Of a stretch of DNA of 64,000 bases, positions 1 to 7,995 are shown in pieces. Made by a program: the position numbers and the translations under genes. The stretch lies in the NCBI RefSeq assembly GCF_001265075.1, contig NZ_LFKO01000001.1:1149482-1213481 (forward strand). The letters are read 5' to 3'. Below the pieces are notes generated by a model that was not told the origin of the DNA, did no database searches, and worked only from the letters and a program-made list of their open reading frames with translations. Positions within the stretch are counted from its first letter, which is position 1, and each line of letters starts with the position of its first letter. The DNA is from Salinicoccus sp. YB14-2 (lineage in GTDB: Bacteria; Bacillota; Bacilli; Staphylococcales; Salinicoccaceae).

Positions 1-344
1 TGGCTGAAGGTCTGGGCAGAGATATACTTGGCAGCGAATGGGAGGTCTACTCTGCGGGGATAGAAACCCATGGCGTCAATCCTAAGGCTGTTGAAGCTAT
101 GAATGAACTGGACATTGATATATCGTCTCAGACTTCGGAGCTGATCGATCAGAGTATTTTGAAGCGTTCTGATTTAGTCGTTACATTATGCAGTGATGCA
201 GATGAGAATTGTCCTGTAATCCCTCATGGGGTTAAAAAGGCGCACTGGCCGTTTGATGATCCAGCCGGTAAGGATTGGGCCGAGTTTCAGAGGGTGAGGG
301 ATGAAATCGGAGAAAAGATAAAAGATTTTAAAAGGACTTTCTAA
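1..344 (+). CDS. arsC: arsenate reductase, thioredoxin-coupled (5' end outside window)
   Basis: The reading frame is open from the window edge (codons in phase with base 3) and ends in TAA at 344. It reads [10 protein letters not shown]...[12 protein letters not shown]...[13 protein letters not shown]...[10 protein letters not shown]...FQRVRDEI, which is the low-molecular-weight-phosphatase fold of the Staphylococcus/Bacillus ArsC family. In that family the enzyme reduces arsenate to arsenite with three cysteines and thioredoxin. The C in [10 protein letters not shown] corresponds to the resolving pair; the N-terminal nucleophile loop (CxxxxxR) lies just outside the window. About 15-17 residues are missing. 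No arsR or arsB is visible, so an ars operon would have to lie upstream. The family call is secure from the C-terminal half. Confidence 0.9.
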   Translation, partial: AEGLGRDILGSEWEVYSAGIETHGVNPKAVEAMNELDIDISSQTSELIDQSILKRSDLVVTLCSDADENCPVIPHGVKKAHWPFDDPAGKDWAEFQRVRDEIGEKIKDFKRTF

Positions 345-361
345 ATGAAAGTCCTTTTTTA
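331..361. terminator. bidirectional terminator between arsC and the SLC13 gene
   Basis: AAAGGACTTT, a 7-base loop and AAAGTCCTTT followed by T's form a 10-bp hairpin with T tracts readable from both strands. It overlaps the stop codons of the two convergent genes. Confidence 0.85.
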
Positions 362-2140
362 GTACCATACAAAGTATACGATTGTCGAGGTCATCACCAT
401 CGTAATGAGTACTAATGGCGTACCTATTTTTATATAGTCACTGAATTTGTAACCGCCGGGGCCGTAGACAATCAGATTTGTCTGATATCCGATAGGTGTG
501 ATGAAACTGCATGACGCGGCGATTGCAATGGTGATAATCAGTCCCATATATGGGATGTCCAGCTGAGCGGCAATTTCAAATGCAATCGGGAACATCAAAA
601 CTGCTGCGGCGCTGTTTGTGATCAATTCTGTAAATATATTGGTCACAATGTAAACGATGAATATGATACCAAGAACGCCAAGCGGACGCGCAAAGGAGAG
701 CATGTTTTCTGCAATGAATTGGGCGAGTCCCGACTGAGTCATAGCTGCACCGATTCCAAAAGCACTGGCAATCAATAGTATGACATCAAATTGGATATAA
801 GTTAATATCTCTGACCAGTTGATCAGTCTTGTGATAATTAATAGCACCACTGCAATAAGCATGGCTTCGAACATTGACAGCATGCCCAGTGTAACAGAAA
901 AAATCATCACTAATAGAAGACCGAGTGCAAGTATGCCTTTTAAATTGCTTTGTCTCAACGTTTCAGGCGGATTAACTGTAGAGACGACATAAAAGTTATG
1001 CGAATGTTGATGTCTCTGGACGAAACTGTTTTCAGCCAAAAGAAGTAAAGTATCCCCGGGTTTCAAAACAATGTCGCCAACACGGCTTGTAATCCGCTGG
1101 TTGTTTCTGTGTACTGCAATGACGCCTGCATTATACGTTGATCTGAAAAGGGAGCTTCTGATGGTTTTGCCGACCAACCCTGAATTATGAGAGATGACTG
1201 CCTCGACAAGGTGATGGTTGTCATTCTGCAGGACTTCCAGGCTGTCGTCGGTGCCTGTTTTCAAAGAAATGCCTTTTAACTTTTCGACTTCAGCTATTTT
1301 GCTGAGAGTTGCTGAAAAAATTAAGTTATCCCCTTTTCGGATGAAGGTGTGCGCACTGACTGGAAATATATGTTGCCCGTCTTCACGGATAATCTCAATG
1401 ATGTAGATCCCTTTTAACGAATTTTTTGAAGCGGTAATTATTTTATCGTTGACATACTCAAATTTTTCTCCGATAGTGGCTTCAGCTAAAAACTCTTTTG
1501 CCTCTTTACGAATCGTGTCTTCGGCTCCCAGATTATTCGGGAGGATTTTATAGCCGACGGTTAAAATATAAATCAGTCCGACTAAAGTGATGGGGACCCC
1601 GACAATCGATAGAGTGAAAAATGAAAAACCTCCGACGCCTGCATTTATCAGTAATCCGTTAACAATCAAGTTGGTGGATGTGCCGATCATCGTAATCGTC
1701 CCGCCAAGAATGGTCGCGTAAGACAACGGGATTAAAAGCTTTGAGGGTGAAAAACCATTATCTCTTGCCCAGTCTCTTAATATAGGGGTCAGTGTAATAA
1801 CGATTGGTGTATTATTTAAAAAACCGGAAGCGAAAGAAATGGGCGCGAGTAACTTCACCATGGAAATATGTAAGGATTTCGACTTACCCAGTATCCCATA
1901 GATGAAGTTCTCTATAATACCATGCTTTTGAATGGCACCTGCGACGATGAACAGCAATAAAACGGTCAGCATGCCTTCGTTGGAAAACCCGCTCAATGCC
2001 TGTTCGGTTGTTATGGTGCCAGACAGTAAAAATAATACTAAAAAGAAAAATATGATAAAGTCCGCACGGGCCACTTCAAATAGTAATAAGCCGAGCATTA
2101 AAATAATCATTATGGCTACAAAGATCATTTCTACAGTCAT
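359..2140 (-). CDS. SLC13-family (DASS) permease with two RCK_C domains
   Basis: This is a 593-residue polytopic membrane protein. Seen: hydrophobic segments at about 5-200 and 400-590, and the paired signature motifs of the divalent anion:Na+ symporter family, NNTP (109-112) with GTSTNL (153-158) in the first half and TNSAA (508-512) with TPIGYQTNL (548-556) in the second. A soluble stretch at about 210-390 separates the halves and contains two RCK_C (TrkA-C) units ending in GDNLIFSA and GDTLLLLAE. Family members carry dicarboxylates, sulfate or related anions; RCK_C domains usually bind small ligands. The substrate cannot be deduced here. ATG start at 2140 with a GGGGGTG ribosome site upstream. 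It is a single-gene unit convergent with arsC. Confidence 0.85.
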   Translation of the reverse strand: MTVEMIFVAIMIILMLGLLLFEVARADFIIFFFLVLFLLSGTITTEQALSGFSNEGMLTVLLLFIVAGAIQKHGIIENFIYGILGKSKSLHISMVKLLAPISFASGFLNNTPIVITLTPILRDWARDNGFSPSKLLIPLSYATILGGTITMIGTSTNLIVNGLLINAGVGGFSFFTLSIVGVPITLVGLIYILTVGYKILPNNLGAEDTIRKEAKEFLAEATIGEKFEYVNDKIITASKNSLKGIYIIEIIREDGQHIFPVSAHTFIRKGDNLIFSATLSKIAEVEKLKGISLKTGTDDSLEVLQNDNHHLVEAVISHNSGLVGKTIRSSLFRSTYNAGVIAVHRNNQRITSRVGDIVLKPGDTLLLLAENSFVQRHQHSHNFYVVSTVNPPETLRQSNLKGILALGLLLVMIFSVTLGMLSMFEAMLIAVVLLIITRLINWSEILTYIQFDVILLIASAFGIGAAMTQSGLAQFIAENMLSFARPLGVLGIIFIVYIVTNIFTELITNSAAAVLMFPIAFEIAAQLDIPYMGLIITIAIAASCSFITPIGYQTNLIVYGPGGYKFSDYIKIGTPLVLITMVMTSTIVYFVWY

Positions 2141-2344
2141 GTTGGCACCCCCTGTCTGAAGAATAAATCATTAAGAATATTTTAGCATATATTTTAATAA
2201 TCGTGAATTTATATTCTTAATATTCAAAATACCGGGTGTGTAATAATGAAGTCACAGGTGAAATGTTTAGGTTACTGTCATTTAGTTTATTTAGTATATA
2301 TGTGGAGATAAATAATTACACATTGAAATTTACAGTCTGTTAGT

Positions 2345-2373
2345 TTGACCACAAAATATTTTTGTACTATAGT
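2345..2373 (+). promoter_or_regulatory. sigma-A promoter of the amidotransferase gene
   Basis: TTGACC, 17-bp spacer, TATAGT; transcription would start near 2380. Two Shine-Dalgarno-like sequences follow (AAGGAGGAG near 2408 and AAAGGAGGC near 2428); the second is correctly placed for the ATG at 2443. Confidence 0.65.
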
Positions 2374-2442
2374 TTGTGTCGTATCGAGTAAAAATCGACT
2401 TAATTTCAAGGAGGAGTTTTATTAGAAAAGGAGGCAATTAAA

Positions 2443-3162
2443 ATGATTATACAAGTGATTCAACATGACCCGCTTTTACCATTAGGGTATATAAAAGACT
2501 GGGCAAATGAAAATAATTATCAAATCAATACTGCCAAAATTTATGAGGGTGATCCATTACCTGTGGATGAGACATTTGATCTGCTGGTCATATTAGGTGG
2601 ACGCCAGACGGCATATGAAACAGAAAACTACCCTTTTGTGGTCGAAGAAGCAGAGTGGTTAAGAAAGCTTGTTGATGAAAATCAAAGTATGCTGGCAATT
2701 TGCTTAGGGGCACAGATTTTATCAACTGCACTTGGCGGCGAAGTTCAGAGAATGGCACACATGGAAATCGGTTGGCACTATTTATATGAAGTGGAAGATG
2801 CTGCACAACATCCGCTTCTTAAGGGACTCCCGAGTGAAATCCGATTATTCCAGCACCATCAGGATTTCTTCTCAATCCCTGAACGTGCTGAGAAGGTATA
2901 CTATAACCAAAACTGTAATAACCAGGGATTTGTTGTGAATGACAATATTCTTGCATTGCAGTTCCATCCGGAAATCGATGCAATCGGCATTGAAGAATTT
3001 CTGGCAAAAGACCAGATTTATGAGCCGGATGAAGAAGTGCTTGTTCAGACTGAGAAACAGATCATCAATGATGAGAAGTTCGAAGCCGGTCGTAAGTATC
3101 TCTATAACCTGATGGACAATTACAAAGCTGTGATTAATCAACCACGGCCGCATGAGGTTTAA
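2443..3162 (+). CDS. type 1 glutamine amidotransferase (GMP synthase-like)
   Basis: The 239-residue protein has a single class I GATase domain. The nucleophile elbow is AICLGAQ with Cys87, and the partner His175 and Glu177 sit in ALQFHPE, so the triad is complete. This family resembles the glutaminase half of GMP synthase but stands alone; characterised relatives act on gamma-glutamyl compounds or supply ammonia to unknown partners. No synthetase partner is adjacent: upstream lies a divergent permease and downstream a pseudogene on the other strand. The start has an AAAGGAGGC site 9 bases upstream. It is monocistronic between its own promoter and the hairpin at 3175. The specific substrate is unknown. 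Confidence 0.8.
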   Translation: MIIQVIQHDPLLPLGYIKDWANENNYQINTAKIYEGDPLPVDETFDLLVILGGRQTAYETENYPFVVEEAEWLRKLVDENQSMLAICLGAQILSTALGGEVQRMAHMEIGWHYLYEVEDAAQHPLLKGLPSEIRLFQHHQDFFSIPERAEKVYYNQNCNNQGFVVNDNILALQFHPEIDAIGIEEFLAKDQIYEPDEEVLVQTEKQIINDEKFEAGRKYLYNLMDNYKAVINQPRPHEV

Positions 3163-3174
3163 TATATAAACAGG

Positions 3175-3206
3175 AATCCGGACTCTAAAATGAGTCCGGA
3201 TTTTTA
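3175..3206. terminator. bidirectional terminator
   Basis: AATCCGGACTC, six-base loop, GAGTCCGGATT followed by T's; it lies between the convergent amidotransferase gene and the SDR remnant. Confidence 0.85.
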
Positions 3207-3212
3207 AATTCC

Positions 3213-3845
3213 TTAATATTTATATGACTGACCACCATCAATATTGATGACCGTACCATTGATGAATCCTGCTTCTGACAATAAAAATGCTACTAGTGAT
3301 GAAACCTCTTCAGTTGTACCAAAACGCTTCATAGGATTGACCGAAACGAATTCTTTTCCTGCATCTTCCCAATTTTCCGGGTCCATTTGTTTTAGCGATC
3401 CCTCAACCATTGCCGTCATAATAGCGCCGGGAGCAATGGCGTTGATATTAACGCCGAATTGGCCATATTCGACTGCAGAGTTCCTTGTAAGCCCGACGAC
3501 ACCGTGCTTTGTTGCAGAGTAGCCTGATTGGTTGCCGATGCCTCTGATACCGCCGACAGAAGCTGTATTGACGATCGAACCCTCTCCCTGCTCTTTCATT
3601 ATTTTAAGCACATGTTTCATACCGAAGAAGACGCCGTTCAAGTTGATTCCGACCACTTTCTCAAATTCTTCGGATGTATAATCTTCTGTTAAATTCTGCT
3701 TTCCTTCAATCCCGGCATTGTTGAAGAAACCGTCGATTCTGCCGAATTTTTCAAGGGTATGCTTGACGTAATTCTCTACATCCTCTTCTTTGGATACATC
3801 AGCGGGATTTTTAATTTTGCTCAGTCTGGTTTTCACGTGGAACAA
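3213..3845 (-). pseudogene. 5'-truncated short-chain dehydrogenase/reductase
   Basis: The remaining 210-residue frame contains the middle and C-terminal parts of a classical SDR: FFNNAG, NTASVGGIRG, the catalytic YSATK, AIAPGAI and the end NGTVINIDGG. The whole N-terminal Rossmann half-motif (TGxxxGIG and first beta-alpha units, about 60 residues) is missing. Homology starts abruptly at ADVSKEEDVE, about 13 residues into the open frame; the residues before that (MFHVKTRLSKIKN) do not look like SDR. The break falls where a decayed P-type ATPase on the opposite strand begins. Without the NAD(P)-binding loop it should not be an active enzyme. It is a diverged paralogue, not a copy, of the intact SDR at 4482. 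Confidence 0.75.
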
Positions 3846-3864
3846 TTTGGGGTGTATTGTTCCA
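3838..3864. repeat. inverted repeat at the junction of two gene remnants
   Basis: TGGAACAAT, nine-base spacer, ATTGTTCCA: a perfect 9-bp inverted repeat exactly at the point where SDR homology (minus strand) and P-type ATPase homology (plus strand) meet. There is no T tract, so it is not an obvious terminator. Confidence 0.7.
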
Positions 3865-4402
3865 GCAATTTTTATAACAGCTTTTCTGATCGGCGGATAT
3901 TACAGGGACAAAACCCGCCTGACAGAGCTGTTCCAGGATAAGAATCTGAACATTGATGTTTTGATGATACTTACTGAAGTTGGTGCTTCCATGATTGGCT
4001 ATTGGATGGAGGCTGTGCTTCTGATATTCATCTTTTCATTGGCCGGTTCCATGGAAACAATGGCTCGTATCTGGAGCCGCAATGCGATTTCTGAATTGAT
4101 GAAACTGACACCTGAAGAAGCCAGAAAGTATAATAGTAATGGCGAAATTGAAATAGTGGAAACTAAAAAACTGAAAATCGAAGATGTACTCCAGGTTCCG
4201 AGAGGTGCCACGATACCCATCGACGAATCGAGCGTGACCGGTGAATCTGTGCCCGTGGAAAAACTTCAGGTGATGAAGTGATTAGCGATACAGCGCATCA
4301 ACATTGAGGTAAATGTCGAGGATGAAGGTACTTTATTTTCGAAAATTATCCGGCTCGTGGATGAAGTCCAGTCTCAGCCTGAAAGGGACAAGTATGGGTG
4401 AT
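3841..4402 (+). pseudogene. decayed heavy-metal P1B-type ATPase fragment
   Basis: The first frame, up to a stop at 4281, reads PAIFITAFLIGGYYRDK...LNIDVLMILTEVGASMIGYWMEAV, typical of the first membrane helices of zinc/cadmium/copper P1B ATPases. It continues through the actuator domain to DESSVTGESVPVEK. Some residues between VPRGATIP and IDESS are missing compared with the family. After that the homology shifts frame twice: GDEVISDT in one frame, then INIEVNVEDEGTLFSKIIRLVDEVQSQPE in another, ending at TGA near 4400. The ion-transporting CPx helix, the DKTG phosphorylation site and the ATP-binding domain are absent. It is a remnant of a metal pump gene with at least two frameshifts. Confidence 0.8.
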
Positions 4403-4481
4403 GTGAGCGAAATCACGTTAGGAAAATCAGCTGTATGATAAAATAGAGATAGGTAAATATAATATAGAACGGAGTGTTTGA

Positions 4482-5222
4482 ATGTCAAAATTACAAGATA
4501 AAATTGTAGTGATTACCGGCGGTATTTCAGGTATCGGTAAAGCATCTGCCGAACTTTTTGCAAGTGAAGGTGCCAAATTGATTTTAGTTGATGTTAATGA
4601 AAATCAGGGTCAGGAAGTTGTTTCTGAACTGGAAAGTAAAGGTCATGAGGCAACCTTTATTCAGGCGGATGTGACCAGTGAAGAAGATGCCAAAAATGTA
4701 TTTAGTACAACGATTGAAAAATATGGCAGAGTGGATGTTTTATTCAACAATGCTGGAATTGGCGCAACAAAACCGACACATGAAGTCACTTATGAAAAGT
4801 ATCGTAAAACTGTGAATGTCGATTTGGACGGCGTTTTCTTATTTGCTCAAAATGCAATCAAGCAAATGCTTACGCAAGAAAACGGTGGTGTAATCGTCAA
4901 TACTGCTTCAATGTATGGATGGATCGGTGCTTCGGGATCAGCAGCATACAATGCAGCTAAAGGCGGGGTTATAAACCTGACACGTTCTTTAGCCATTGAA
5001 TACGCATCAAATAAAATTCGTGTGAACTCATTATGTCCCGGATTTATCGATACCCCTATCATTCCTGAAGAACAAAAAGAGCCATTAAGACAAGCGACAC
5101 CAATGGCACGTCTCGGCTTACCGGAAGAGATGGCTAAAGCTGCGTTATTCCTGGCATCTGATGATTCAAGCTATATGACAGGAAACAGTTTAACTGTAGA
5201 CGGTGGATTTACTGCACAATAA
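4482..5222 (+). CDS. short-chain dehydrogenase/reductase (SDR), glucose 1-dehydrogenase-like
   Basis: The 246-residue protein has a complete classical SDR layout: cofactor loop TGGISGIG (12-19), Asp37 at the end of beta-2 (VDVNE), which favours NAD over NADP, NNAG (89-92), catalytic Ser143, Tyr156 and Lys160 (YNAAK), and the C-terminal TGNSLTVDGG. Family members oxidise or reduce sugars, 3-oxoacyl groups, acetoin or steroids; the substrate cannot be told from the sequence. It has its own ACGGAGTG ribosome site and no co-directional partner nearer than 70 bases. It lies between the remnant region and an exporter gene. Confidence 0.8.
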   Translation: MSKLQDKIVVITGGISGIGKASAELFASEGAKLILVDVNENQGQEVVSELESKGHEATFIQADVTSEEDAKNVFSTTIEKYGRVDVLFNNAGIGATKPTHEVTYEKYRKTVNVDLDGVFLFAQNAIKQMLTQENGGVIVNTASMYGWIGASGSAAYNAAKGGVINLTRSLAIEYASNKIRVNSLCPGFIDTPIIPEEQKEPLRQATPMARLGLPEEMAKAALFLASDDSSYMTGNSLTVDGGFTAQ

Positions 5223-5293
5223 TGTATTCAGGAGAAGGCTTAGTCTCGGCTTAGTCTTTTTTTTATTGAGAAAATTCATTAAAGGCGGAATAT

Positions 5294-6340
5294 TTGGTAT
5301 CATTACATATGGATATTATTCAGAAAGAAGTCGATAGTATGTTTCAACTGAGAAAGATATTCGGCGAAAGGATTATAAAAACAGGAATATCAACATTTCT
5401 TACTGCCCTGATATGTATATGGCTGAATCTGCCACCCATATTTGCGGTAATCACAGCGATTGTGACAATCGAACCGACGGCGAAAGCTTCATTAAAAAAA
5501 GCATATGTCCGCTTTCCTGCTTCGATCATTGGCACTTTTATTGCTGTCGTGTCTTTATTCATATTCGGCGAAACAGCCATTACATATGCAATCGCTGCAA
5601 CGTTAACCATTTTGGTAACTTACCGGTTGAAACTTTATGATGGTGTTCTGGTTGCTGCCATAACAGCTGTTGCGATGATTCCGTCAGTACAGGATGCCTA
5701 TATTTATCATTTCACTTCAAGACTTGCAACGACAATGATCGGTCTGACGACAAGCACAGTAATCAACTATCTGATATTGCCGCCGCAATATACAGACCGA
5801 ATCAAAGAGCTCGCGACCACTGCGAAAAAAGACATTCAAAAACTTCTTAACAGACGTTTGAAAGAAATGACTGATGAAAAATTCCAGTCCGGAAAGTCGG
5901 ATAAAAGTTATAAAGCTATACAGAAAACGATGAATGAAGTGGAACGGCTGCTGCAGTTTCAGCATGATGAATACAGCTACTTGAGGTTCAATGAAGAAGG
6001 TCTGAGGGATTTAAACAAGATTCAAAGAGAACTGCAGTTCATCAAGTTATATTTGATTCATGTGGGGAATCTGATCTATATACCGAGAAATCTGAATTTG
6101 AAGTTTACACAAAAGGAGCTGGATACTCTGGAGCAGGTGCTGCCTCTGATTGATGAGGATATGTCAAAAGTTGATGTGGACCATCCGGTTTTAGAAGATT
6201 TGTATGACTGCATTAGAGAATTGGACGAAGACTCTGTCTTCAAGGCGCATATGCTTAATGAAATCATTCTGTTGTTCAGAATGCTGATCAACCATGATAA
6301 GACAACAGATATTACGAATGTGAAAAAAGATGCCGGTTAA
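5294..6340 (+). CDS. aromatic acid exporter family protein (ArAE_1/FUSC type)
   Basis: The protein has an N-terminal half of about 150 residues with closely packed hydrophobic helices (TGISTFLTALICIWLNLPPIFAVITAIVTIEPT...) and a charged, helical cytosolic C-terminal half. This is the two-part layout of the bacterial ArAE_1/ArAE_1_C (DUF939) proteins, distant relatives of E. coli AaeB, which exports aromatic carboxylic acids. Function in Firmicutes is not established. The start is uncertain: TTG at 5294 has AAAGGCGG five bases upstream, while an in-frame ATG at 5339 (MFQLRKIFGE) fits the usual family N-terminus better but lacks a good ribosome site. A terminator follows directly. Confidence 0.7.
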   Translation: MVSLHMDIIQKEVDSMFQLRKIFGERIIKTGISTFLTALICIWLNLPPIFAVITAIVTIEPTAKASLKKAYVRFPASIIGTFIAVVSLFIFGETAITYAIAATLTILVTYRLKLYDGVLVAAITAVAMIPSVQDAYIYHFTSRLATTMIGLTTSTVINYLILPPQYTDRIKELATTAKKDIQKLLNRRLKEMTDEKFQSGKSDKSYKAIQKTMNEVERLLQFQHDEYSYLRFNEEGLRDLNKIQRELQFIKLYLIHVGNLIYIPRNLNLKFTQKELDTLEQVLPLIDEDMSKVDVDHPVLEDLYDCIRELDEDSVFKAHMLNEIILLFRMLINHDKTTDITNVKKDAG

Positions 6341-6376
6341 AGCTGCTGAAACCTTATGAAGGTTGAGGCAGTTTTT
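6341..6376 (+). terminator. intrinsic terminator after the exporter gene
   Basis: CTGC..AAACCTT, three-base loop, AAGGTT..GGCAG followed by TTTTT; the stem is interrupted by small mismatches. Confidence 0.7.
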
Positions 6377-6432
6377 AATTCTTATAATCCTTTCGGTATG
6401 ATAAGTTTAAACTATATTAAGGAGTGAGAATA

Positions 6433-7854
6433 ATGGCGATGGATTTTAGAGAGAAAGATTTGGACCTCCAGAATATTATTGCAGATGAGGTCAATAAATA
6501 TTTAAAAAGAGATCTGGGTATGATGTCTGCGACCAAAAGAGCACCACAGGCATTGATTGATAAGTACGAAAATATGAATGTGCCTGAAACTGGCCGGGAT
6601 ATTTATGAAATTATGAATGAACTCGACAATGAAGTTCTGGAATATATACACCGTAACAATCATCCGCGTTCATTTTCATTTATCCCGGGTCCGGGGTCAA
6701 GATTATCATGGCTGGGTGATATTTTAACGACAGCGAATAATATCCACGCATCCAACTTTAAAAATGCGACGATACCGATCAGTATCGATAGGAATCTGAT
6801 CAACTATTTTGCAAAGAAACTCGGCTTTGAAATAAAACCCGCCGGCGGTGTATTCGTCTCCGGCGGTTCTATGGCAAATCTGACAGCGGTCGTCACTGCG
6901 AGAGATGACAAAATTGCAACCAAAGAACTGTATAAAGCGGCTGTTTACATATCAGACCAGGTACATCACTCACTGAGTAAGGCGTTTCATACAGCGGGAA
7001 TTCCAAAAGAGAATGTAAGAAGGATTTCAGTAGATGATGAGTTTAAGATGAATGTGGATGAATTATCAACAGTAGTCAAAAAAGATATTGAAGCGGGTAT
7101 GAAGCCGGTGTTGGCAGTGGGCAACGCGGGAACAACGAATACAGGTGCCGTGGACGATATCGAAGGAATGGCGGATGTCTGCACGGAACATGGTCTATGG
7201 CTCCATATAGACGGTGCCTATGGTCTCTCTCACCTGCTTTCTACAAAAGGCAGAGCGTTGTTCCCAGGCATTGAACGCGCTGACAGCGTCAGCTGGGATG
7301 CGCATAAACTGCTGTTCCAGACCTACAGCTGTGCAATGGTCATCGTCAAGGACAAGCAGCATCTGCTGAACAGCTTCAGTGAGCAGGCGGAATATCTGGA
7401 TGATATCCAAAGCGATGATGATGTCATCGATCCTGAGATGATCGGTATGGAGCTGACCCGACCTGCCCGCGCAGTGAAGTTGTGGATTACTCTGCAGGTA
7501 CTCGGTGAAGAACAGTTCAGGGAACGCATCGACTACGGCCATCAGCTCGCGGAGCATACGGAAAAATGTGTTGAAGAGATGGAAAACTGGAAGATTATAT
7601 CACGTCCGAGTCTGTCGATATTGAGCTTTAAGTATGTTCACCCAAATTTAAATGAAACTGAAAATAATAAAATACTTTCAAATGCAGCCGGACGGATGGC
7701 GTCATCCGGTTATGCCGTCACTTATACGACGGAATTGAATGACCAGAAAGTCATCCGCATGTGTACAATCAACCCCGAAACGACAAAAGAAGATATCATG
7801 GGTACACTCATGCGCCTCGATGAATTCGTGAAAGATGAAGTGGAAAGTCTGTAA
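6433..7854 (+). CDS. PLP-dependent group II amino-acid decarboxylase, SadA-like
   Basis: The 473-residue protein belongs to the DOPA/tyrosine/glutamate decarboxylase family. Seen: FVSGGSMANLTA cofactor loop, HIDGAYG with the pyridine-nitrogen aspartate, and SWDAHK with the Schiff-base lysine (about residue 292). Known: staphylococci such as S. epidermidis and S. pseudintermedius carry SadA, a decarboxylase of this type and length that turns phenylalanine, tyrosine, DOPA and 5-HTP into trace amines. Similarity of layout makes that the best guess, but diaminobutyrate or other amino acids are possible. GGAG eight bases before the ATG at 6433 makes that start better than the GTG at 6424. No dedicated antiporter lies beside it. 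Confidence 0.75.
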   Translation: MAMDFREKDLDLQNIIADEVNKYLKRDLGMMSATKRAPQALIDKYENMNVPETGRDIYEIMNELDNEVLEYIHRNNHPRSFSFIPGPGSRLSWLGDILTTANNIHASNFKNATIPISIDRNLINYFAKKLGFEIKPAGGVFVSGGSMANLTAVVTARDDKIATKELYKAAVYISDQVHHSLSKAFHTAGIPKENVRRISVDDEFKMNVDELSTVVKKDIEAGMKPVLAVGNAGTTNTGAVDDIEGMADVCTEHGLWLHIDGAYGLSHLLSTKGRALFPGIERADSVSWDAHKLLFQTYSCAMVIVKDKQHLLNSFSEQAEYLDDIQSDDDVIDPEMIGMELTRPARAVKLWITLQVLGEEQFRERIDYGHQLAEHTEKCVEEMENWKIISRPSLSILSFKYVHPNLNETENNKILSNAAGRMASSGYAVTYTTELNDQKVIRMCTINPETTKEDIMGTLMRLDEFVKDEVESL

Positions 7855-7933
7855 ATACAAATTTTTCTCATAATGGACATATTTGAACGTCAGAAATGAC
7901 CATTTTATGAAAAAGTCAATCCCTCCTCCTGAA

Positions 7934-7979
7934 ACACTATATATTGTGTTAGATTTATAAATAATTCTACATATTGTGT
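7934..7979 (+). promoter_or_regulatory. tandem NrdR-box-like sites upstream of nrdD
   Basis: ACACTATATATTGTGT (7934-7949) matches the NrdR box pattern acaCwAtATaTwGwgt. A second copy at 7964-7979 (ATTCTACATATTGTGT) agrees at 13 of 16 positions and lies exactly 30 bp further on, so both are on the same helix face. The pair ends just before the AGGAGG ribosome site of nrdD. NrdR is the deoxynucleotide-sensing repressor of ribonucleotide reductase operons and usually binds two boxes about three turns apart. Confidence 0.8.
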
Positions 7980-7995
7980 TTAGGAGGATGTATAT

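Noticed and set aside
2405..2442. Double Shine-Dalgarno before the amidotransferase gene as a sign of a leader peptide
   Set aside because: Between the two sites there is no standard start codon followed by a useful frame.
5230..5275. Terminator after the SDR gene
   Set aside because: GGCTTAGTC occurs as a direct, not inverted, repeat before the T run; only a weak hairpin is possible.
7195..7557. 120-codon minus-strand frame opposite the decarboxylase gene
   Set aside because: It overlaps the PLP-lysine region of a clear enzyme and shows no family resemblance.
7861..7916. Terminator after the decarboxylase gene
   Set aside because: A long imperfect hairpin (CATAATGG/CCATTTTATG) exists, but on the plus strand it is followed by A's, not T's.
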